From an uncultured Clostridia bacterium (GTDB taxonomy: Bacteria; Bacillota_I; Bacilli_A; RF39; UBA660), in contig CAMOMI010000007.1 in assembly GCA_946619755.1 (NCBI GenBank), positions 1 through 33,491 of the forward strand: 33,491 bases of DNA, read 5' to 3'. The notes beneath the pieces are model-generated. The model was not told where the DNA came from. It saw nothing but the letters and a program-made list of their open reading frames with translations, and made no database searches. Below are positions 27,836 to 33,491 of this stretch, one piece after another; within the stretch, counting starts at the first letter, position 1; each line of letters begins with the position of its first letter. Position numbers and translations under genes: made by a program.

Positions 27836-29249
27836 CAGCTGGTGAGCAAATTATATTACCATCAAGATCAAATCTTGAACCGTGGCATGGACAATCCCAA
27901 GTTTTTTCTTCTTTATTAAATACTAATGAACATTTCATATGAGGACATAATAATTTTACTTTATGTTCTATTCCATTTTTATCAAGATATACACCATAAA
28001 GAAAACCTTTTATTTTTACATAGTGGGGATTGCTTTTATGAAATAAACTTTCAAAATAGGCTTTTAAATAATGGAATATGCCAATAATTGAATTAATAAT
28101 TAAAGGAATATTAATTCTTCTTGGATTAAATAAAGTGATATATTTGTTATCTTTATTTTGAATTAAATCTGCAATTATCTTAGCACCAATGGTAGCACTT
28201 GTCATACCCCAAGCATTATATGCTGTCGATATATAAATATTTTCTTTAATTTTACCAATTATCGGTAATTTATCATTACTTACAATATCTTGATTTATCC
28301 AAGTGTATTCTGGTTTAACATTAAAGTATTTTATAAAATCAGATTGATGTTTTTTTAAGTTTTTTCCATAATCTATTTTACTAGTTAATCGGTGATCAAA
28401 CGAGCCATATATAAGATAATTTTTATAGTATCTTACTGAATACAATGATTTATCAATATTTATAAATGTTTTATTTTGGGGATTATTTATTTTAGCAACT
28501 GAAACATATTCTCTTTCTATATATGTTCTAAGGGGAAAGAAATAAGGAATTATAAAGAAAGGATAATGACATGCTAATACTATTTTTTTTGTATTAATTA
28601 AGCCATTATTAGTTAATACAATGTAATTGTTATTATCTTTTTTTATACTTTTAGCAATGGTATTTTCATATATAGTTGTTTTAGACTTAACTATATTTTT
28701 TAATGACATTAAATACTTTATAGGGTTAAATGTATAAGTATTGGATACTGAAAAGCCATATTTAATATGATTATCTTGATATTTTTTAGGGTTTTCTTTA
28801 TATGAAGATAAAATATTTTTTTCAGTTATAAGTTTGTTAATATTTTTCTTGTCATTTGTAAATAAGATAGATTGTACTAATTGTTTATCACACTCAATAT
28901 TGTTGTCATTAATAATTTTATTTAATAAAGTTATTGCATCTTTTTTTGATTCATAGTATTTTTTTGCAATACGGCTGCCGTGCATTCTCGTTAATTTTTG
29001 ATAAATATCTTGTTCAATATATGATATTTTAGCAGTTGTTTTAGCAGTAGTGCCATTTCCTATCTTATCTTTATCAATAACTGTAATTTTATAATTAGTA
29101 TCTTTTAGAAAATATGCAGTTGTAAGACCAGTTATGCCTGCTCCAATTATTAAAATATCGGTATTGATGTTATTAGCTATTTCTTGATTATTTGATTTAT
29201 CAGTTAGATAATTATTCCAAATTGATATATTTTTCATATAATCCTCCAT
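27822..29249 (-). CDS. FAD-dependent oxidoreductase with C-terminal Rieske [2Fe-2S] domain
   Basis: Rossmann DILIIGAGITGLTTAYFL; Rieske motifs CPHMKC...WDCPCHGSRFDLDG. Confidence 0.92.
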   Translation of the reverse strand: MEDYMKNISIWNNYLTDKSNNQEIANNINTDILIIGAGITGLTTAYFLKDTNYKITVIDKDKIGNGTTAKTTAKISYIEQDIYQKLTRMHGSRIAKKYYESKKDAITLLNKIINDNNIECDKQLVQSILFTNDKKNINKLITEKNILSSYKENPKKYQDNHIKYGFSVSNTYTFNPIKYLMSLKNIVKSKTTIYENTIAKSIKKDNNNYIVLTNNGLINTKKIVLACHYPFFIIPYFFPLRTYIEREYVSVAKINNPQNKTFINIDKSLYSVRYYKNYLIYGSFDHRLTSKIDYGKNLKKHQSDFIKYFNVKPEYTWINQDIVSNDKLPIIGKIKENIYISTAYNAWGMTSATIGAKIIADLIQNKDNKYITLFNPRRINIPLIINSIIGIFHYLKAYFESLFHKSNPHYVKIKGFLYGVYLDKNGIEHKVKLLCPHMKCSLVFNKEEKTWDCPCHGSRFDLDGNIICSPAVKKI

Positions 29250-29285
29250 TTATAATATGGAATAATTAATTATAAATATTTAAAA

Positions 29286-29307
29286 AAGAATGAAAAAAAT
29301 CATTCTT
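29286..29307 (-). terminator. Rho-independent terminator of the small-acidic-protein gene
   Basis: AAGAATGA-AAAAAA-TCATTCTT, T-run on the minus-strand exit; overlaps the stop codon at 29306. Confidence 0.65.
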
Positions 29308-29494
29308 ATCTTACATTTGTTTTTTCTTCAGTTTGATCTTTTGCTAATAATTGTTCACGTATTTCCTTTAATTCGGCAATTTGTTCTTGGCGAAACATAT
29401 CTTTATTTTTCATAGTCATTTCATAAGCTGCTTCATTATTTGCAAAGTTATTAACTTTTTCTAGTTCTTCAATACTTAATTCACCATCATCCAT
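29306..29494 (-). CDS. Small charged hypothetical protein (62 aa)
   Basis: MDDGELSIEELEKVNNFANNEAAYEMTMKNKDMFRQEQIAELKEIREQLLAKDQTEEKTNVR with GGGAGG RBS. Confidence 0.7.
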   Translation of the reverse strand: MDDGELSIEELEKVNNFANNEAAYEMTMKNKDMFRQEQIAELKEIREQLLAKDQTEEKTNVR

Positions 29495-29557
29495 AATTAT
29501 CCTCCCTTCATATTTTATGATTAGCATAATCTGTAAGAAATATATATTTATTTATAA

Positions 29558-29935
29558 TTATTTGATATCTTCAACCCAAAGACCATGCTTATTACAATAT
29601 GAATATATTTTACCATTTGAAATTTTATCAAATATAACTTTTGGTTCATCGCCAGGAGCTAAATATACATATTCTTCTCTATCTTCTGTAAGAAGACAAA
29701 ACCATTCAATATAATGATTCTCTTCCATAACATGATTTACAGTTACAATTAGTTTGTCATTATCTATCATATATGTTGGTTTATGTTTTTCAATAGCTGC
29801 ATCGGCACTATTTGCTTTCATTACTTTCATAGGTTTTCCACAGCAAGTAAGGCCACAATCATCACAATTACAATCAGTTATTACTTTTACTGTTGCACCA
29901 CAAGACATACATTTTTTTACTATCAATTCTTTCAT
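29558..29935 (-). CDS. Desulfoferrodoxin / superoxide reductase
   Basis: N-terminal CxxC...CC rubredoxin-like site (KCMSCGATVKVI...CGLTCCGKPM) and SOR iron ligands EKHKP, VNHVMEENHYIEW, YSYCNKHGLW. Confidence 0.93.
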   Translation of the reverse strand: MKELIVKKCMSCGATVKVITDCNCDDCGLTCCGKPMKVMKANSADAAIEKHKPTYMIDNDKLIVTVNHVMEENHYIEWFCLLTEDREEYVYLAPGDEPKVIFDKISNGKIYSYCNKHGLWVEDIK

Positions 29936-29960
29936 TATTTCACTCCTCTATTTAATTATA

Positions 29961-30470
29961 TCATAAGGTTCTTTTTTTTGTATATTTTTCGTAATAACGT
30001 TTGTAAACATCTTTGTCACCTTCTTGATAATATGCAATACTATTTAAAACATGAATAGATTTGGCAAATTTTGTTTTAAATAAAGCGATTTCTTCTTTAG
30101 TAAGTCTAAATTGTGAAACAAATCTTTCTGCTCTATATTCATATAGACTTAGTCCATAATCAATTATTTCTTTACGAGTTAATTTCTTTACAATGGTAAT
30201 ATATTCAAAAGCATACATATCATAATAATCATTTTGAGTATCCTCATATTCGGCATGTTTTCCAAACCCTTTAATCAAGCAAATGTCAACCTCATTATCC
30301 ATAGCATCAAAATATCTTAAAGTATCTTCTAAATTTTTACACATATGAAAAGCATGACCATTATTACCAAATATTATATCTTTTTCACAGTGATATGTCT
30401 TTCCTACTTCGAATTGTTTACCATAACGATTTATAAGTCCTTTATTAAAACATTTATAGCCATAAATCAT
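29961..30470 (-). CDS. DUF7666-like hypothetical protein
   Basis: MIYGYKCFNKGLINRYGKQFEVGKTYHCE...GHAFHMCKNLEDTLRYF pattern. Confidence 0.6.
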   Translation of the reverse strand: MIYGYKCFNKGLINRYGKQFEVGKTYHCEKDIIFGNNGHAFHMCKNLEDTLRYFDAMDNEVDICLIKGFGKHAEYEDTQNDYYDMYAFEYITIVKKLTRKEIIDYGLSLYEYRAERFVSQFRLTKEEIALFKTKFAKSIHVLNSIAYYQEGDKDVYKRYYEKYTKKRTL

Positions 30471-30515
30471 AACCGCACCTTCTTTTGAAATAAAATATTT
30501 TCATTATTATATCAT

Positions 30516-30551
30516 AAAAAAGTAGAATTATTTTCTTTTAGATAATTCTAC
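30516..30551 (-). terminator. Rho-independent terminator of the LysM/SpoIID-like cluster
   Basis: Perfect 10-bp stem GTAGAATTAT / ATAATTCTAC, minus-strand T-run; overlaps the stop codon at 30528. Confidence 0.8.
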
Positions 30552-31874
30552 TACTTTACGCCATAACAATGGACCAACAATGCCATTTATTTCAAAACCA
30601 TAGTCATCTTGAATTTTTTTTACTGATTTTTCAGTTAGTTCATCAAAAATACCATTTACTCTAACTCCGGGAATTGATTTATCAAAGCGACATATGGTAA
30701 GTAAGAACTGTTGAAATCTTTTGACATCATTACCAGTCATACCTCTGGTTAAAAAATAGTCAGGATATAATTCATAAACATATTCTTGATAATCAGCAGG
30801 AAATGATTTTAAAATATTACGATATGCATTTTTTAAAACAGTCCAATCACTATATGTAAATATACCAGTAACTGGAAGATTATATTTTTCTTGAAAGGCT
30901 TTAACCATTGTAATGGTATTATTATTATAAATAGAATTGGTAGGTAGTCTCGGTATATCTTTATCTAAGAAAGCAATGGCATCTAAAAAATAATGAATAT
31001 ATTCAACTTCAATACCTGTATCGCCATATTTTAATTCATCGGTATAAAGAAAAGTGGCTTCTTCTTCAGTAATACCTTCTGAATATAAGTCAGATAATTT
31101 TTTTACACTTGTATAGATATATTTTATTCGATACCAAGTTGCTTTATCTACTTCGCCAGTAATAGGCAGATTGAAAATTTCTTGGAATTTTTTTACTGCT
31201 TCTTCAGTTGATTTTTCATAGATACCTAGGGTATCAGTAATATCAGGAATAGCCGGATAATTCTGCCTAATTCTTCTTAAATCTCTTTGAATGGCTAAAA
31301 CAGGATTACCTGCATAACCAATACCAATTGTGTATCCTGGAAAACCTTCGGTTGTATCACCAACAGGGGCATCATATTTAATACCAATATCTTGGCCATA
31401 ATAGTTTTGTAATATTTGAATAGGATTTTTACCTTGATTAGCTAAGGTAACTGTTCCCCATTGGCTAAGTCCGTCACAAGTTTTAACACGGCCATCACAG
31501 TAAGTTGTAAAATATGGTTGAATTTGGCCAGATTTTACAACATAATTATTAAATATTTCGCTTACGATGTCATCAATGTTTTCATAAGTTGAGCGATTTA
31601 AAGTGTATGTTTGATCATATGTTGGTGATGATGTAATGTCAAAATTGTATCCTTTAGAGCGATACCATTCATTATAAATTCGATTCATAGCGAATGATAT
31701 TATGGCATAGATATTTGCAACAAGAGCATTTCGTGGCCATGTTGGATATAGTTCGGACGATGCAACATTAGCAATATAATCGGTAAAAGGAACAGTTATA
31801 TTACGAGCAGCTTCATCTGGAGCGCCTAGGTGAATTGTTATATTATTGGGAACTATGGGATATCTAACAGCCAC
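30528..31874 (-). CDS. SpoIID-like domain protein with three peptidoglycan-binding (PG_binding_1) repeats
   Basis: ITVPFTDYIANVASSELYPTWPRNALVANIYAIISFAMNRI and DGLSQWGTVTLA (SpoIID-like); VKKFQEIFNLPITGEVDKATW, VKAFQEKYNLPVTGIFTYSDW, VKKIQDDYGFEINGIVGPLLW. No signal peptide. Confidence 0.85.
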   Translation of the reverse strand: MAVRYPIVPNNITIHLGAPDEAARNITVPFTDYIANVASSELYPTWPRNALVANIYAIISFAMNRIYNEWYRSKGYNFDITSSPTYDQTYTLNRSTYENIDDIVSEIFNNYVVKSGQIQPYFTTYCDGRVKTCDGLSQWGTVTLANQGKNPIQILQNYYGQDIGIKYDAPVGDTTEGFPGYTIGIGYAGNPVLAIQRDLRRIRQNYPAIPDITDTLGIYEKSTEEAVKKFQEIFNLPITGEVDKATWYRIKYIYTSVKKLSDLYSEGITEEEATFLYTDELKYGDTGIEVEYIHYFLDAIAFLDKDIPRLPTNSIYNNNTITMVKAFQEKYNLPVTGIFTYSDWTVLKNAYRNILKSFPADYQEYVYELYPDYFLTRGMTGNDVKRFQQFLLTICRFDKSIPGVRVNGIFDELTEKSVKKIQDDYGFEINGIVGPLLWRKVVELSKRK

Positions 31875-32287
31875 TAAATACCACCTGCCATAGCATTTAA
31901 GTCTGGTACAATGTTAATTGTCTGCAAAACATAGATATTTTCATACATATTGACTCTATAAATACTACTTACATTATCTTTAGCATAAGTTGCTTTTATT
32001 TCATATGTTGTGCTATTAGGAGCATCTAAATTATTGGGATCTAGTTTGGGAGCTGGTAATACTATTCTTTCTATTACACCTGATTCGTTGGTTGTGCCTT
32101 CAAAAAAAATAACATCATTGTTATCAATATTTTTAGAAACAACGATTTTTAGCCCACTAATTGGTAGTGCTTGACTAGCCGCGTATGCTCTTATTCTTAG
32201 ATAACCTTGACTGGAATTATCAGATATAAATTTCTGATAAACAGCGGTATTTTTAAAATCTTCATCATTAAAATTATAGGTATTCAT
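31874..32287 (-). CDS. Carboxypeptidase-regulatory-like beta-sandwich protein of the LysM/SpoIID-like cluster
   Basis: YLRIRAYAASQALPISGLKIVVSKNIDNNDVIFFEGTTNESGVIERIVLPAP; stop overlaps next start. Confidence 0.65.
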   Translation of the reverse strand: MNTYNFNDEDFKNTAVYQKFISDNSSQGYLRIRAYAASQALPISGLKIVVSKNIDNNDVIFFEGTTNESGVIERIVLPAPKLDPNNLDAPNSTTYEIKATYAKDNVSSIYRVNMYENIYVLQTINIVPDLNAMAGGI

Positions 32288-32297
32288 TTTCCCTCCT

Positions 32298-33179
32298 TTA
32301 GATAATTAATTTTTGACCAATACTTAGATTATTGGATGTAAGATTATTTTTTCTTTTAATAACATCTATAGTCGTATTGTATTTTCTAGCTATTCCATAG
32401 AGATTATCTCCTTTTTTTACAATATAAGTAATGGTAGATGGTGTCGTTGGAGTTGTCTTGGTAATAGTGCTTTGACTTGGTATTTTTAGTTGCTGACCAA
32501 TTGATAAATTTTGGCTAGTTAAATTATTTAAGTTCATAATAGCTGTAACGCTAGTATTATAACGAGCTGCAATGTTATAAAGATTATCCCCTTTTTTAAC
32601 CGTATATGTGGTTGCTATGGGAGTTGTATCAACTGGTGGTGTATAATCTGGGCCTATACATTCTTCGATGGTTACAGAACCATTAGTACTAGGAACTCTA
32701 ATTTTTAATATCTGACCAATATTTAAAGAATTACTGTTAAGTGAATTATCTTTAATAATCATATCAACAGATACATTGTTAGCTCTTGCTATCGAATACA
32801 GGGTATCGCCTTTTTTTACAATGTAGTTAATATAATTAGGGAGAACCATTTCATCTTCTTTAGTATAAGTTTCGGGTATTCTTAAGGTTTGACCAATTTG
32901 TAATATGGTACTCTTTAGGTAATTTAGATCAATAATTTTTTGAGGAGTAGTATTATATTTAGTAGCAATAGAATATAGAGTATCTCCTTTTTTAATGGTA
33001 TACATAAACATATTATTGGGATTAGTTCCACCATTTATTGGAATAGATAAAACTTTACCTACTGGTAAACTCGAGCCTTTGATATTATTTAATTCAGCTA
33101 ATTCAGTTACTGATACACCAAATTGATTACTTATTCCATAAAGAGTATCACCAGGTTTTACAGTATATGTTTGATTCAT
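32298..33179 (-). CDS. LysM-repeat protein (five LysM domains, no signal peptide)
   Basis: Five copies of YxVKKGDTLYxIAxxxNTxxxxIxxLNxLxSxxLxIGQxLxIP. Confidence 0.92.
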   Translation of the reverse strand: MNQTYTVKPGDTLYGISNQFGVSVTELAELNNIKGSSLPVGKVLSIPINGGTNPNNMFMYTIKKGDTLYSIATKYNTTPQKIIDLNYLKSTILQIGQTLRIPETYTKEDEMVLPNYINYIVKKGDTLYSIARANNVSVDMIIKDNSLNSNSLNIGQILKIRVPSTNGSVTIEECIGPDYTPPVDTTPIATTYTVKKGDNLYNIAARYNTSVTAIMNLNNLTSQNLSIGQQLKIPSQSTITKTTPTTPSTITYIVKKGDNLYGIARKYNTTIDVIKRKNNLTSNNLSIGQKLII

Positions 33180-33271
33180 TTATTATGTCACCTCAATAAA
33201 GTATATGTAAATGATGAAAAAAAAGAAGTTTTAAGTTTTATTAGATTTTAAATGGTAATTTTTTTATATAC

Positions 33272-33352
33272 AAAAAAAACGAGCACCAATTGGTGTTCGT
33301 ATGTAAGCTTTATGGTGCGTCAAGCCGACAGCTAACGAACACCTTACCTCGT
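33272..33352 (-). ncRNA. Structured leader RNA or small RNA with mutually exclusive terminator/antiterminator
   Basis: Minus strand ACGAGGTAAGGTGTTCGTTAGCTGTCGGCTTGACGCACCATAAAGCTTACATACGAACACCAATTGGTGCTCGTTTTTTTT; terminator ACGAACACC-AATT-GGTGCTCGT + U8; ACGAACACC is also exactly complementary to upstream GGTGTTCGT. Confidence 0.7.
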
Positions 33353-33367
33353 TTCACTACAAGTATA

Positions 33368-33395
33368 ATTTTACTCTCAATATTAAAATTTACAA
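33368..33395 (-). promoter_or_regulatory. Putative sigmaA promoter for the structured RNA
   Basis: Minus strand TTGTAA - 16 nt - TAAAAT. Confidence 0.45.
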
Positions 33396-33402
33396 GTATT
33401 AT

Positions 33403-33491
33403 TTATTTTTTTAATTTTTTTGTTTTATTTTTCGTGTTTACTTCATTCAAAACTAGTAGCAAACCATATTTTGGAATATTATTTGCAACTG
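33403..33491 (-). CDS. C-terminal end of an unidentified protein running off the right edge
   Basis: Open minus frame VANNIPKYGLLLVLNEVNTKNKTKKLKK*. Confidence 0.4.
   Translation of the reverse strand, partial: VANNIPKYGLLLVLNEVNTKNKTKKLKK

Noticed and set aside
29306-29494. Bacteriocin/RiPP precursor suggested by ELSIEELEKV leader-like motif
   Set aside because: No GG or other cleavage motif, charged helical C-terminus without Cys/Ser/Thr-rich core, no modification or ABC-peptidase gene nearby.
32298-33179. DNA-level tandem repeat or CRISPR-like spacing in the LysM gene
   Set aside because: Periodicity is explained by five divergent LysM protein domains; no identical repeats or spacers. 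No CRISPR array found anywhere in the window.
33185-33225. SigmaE/sigmaK-like promoter (CATATACT) directly upstream of the LysM gene
   Set aside because: A -10-like string is present but no matching -35 at appropriate spacing; too weak to claim.
33279-33352. tRNA, SRP RNA, 6S, tmRNA or T-box for the structured RNA
   Set aside because: No acceptor/T-loop pattern, no SRP loop consensus, no T-box GGUGGNACC-type sequence, and far too short for 6S or tmRNA.

Overview
AT-rich chromosomal window from a Firmicutes/Tenericutes-type bacterium; nearly all genes are on the minus strand. Housekeeping and accessory genes include scpB (partial)-scpA, a kinase-like gene, mutM, polA, three SipW/TasA-type surface-protein genes, HIT, a PrsA-like parvulin, rmuC, rhodanese, FNT transporter, obgE, FAD/Rieske oxidoreductase, desulfoferrodoxin, and a LysM/SpoIID-like/peptidoglycan-binding cluster. 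The most notable block is about 12 kb (13848-25828). It encodes what looks like a complete Gram-positive type IV secretion machine: VirD4, lipoprotein, SpoIID+NlpC/P60 wall hydrolase, VirB4 split into two ORFs, PrgI/VirB3-like, VirB6-like with a huge coiled-coil tail, and two paralogous VirB2-like proteins. It sits between obgE and an FNT transporter, starts with a consensus promoter, and has no relaxase, integrase or other mobility gene visible in the window. Other items found by reading the sequence: two tiny YjcZ-like ORFs missing from the ORF track, a decayed gene remnant near 2.0-2.3 kb, a structured terminator/antiterminator RNA upstream of the LysM gene (33.28-33.36 kb), and a recurrent pattern of terminator hairpins built over stop codons. 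All family assignments are from reading protein motifs; no database search was run.
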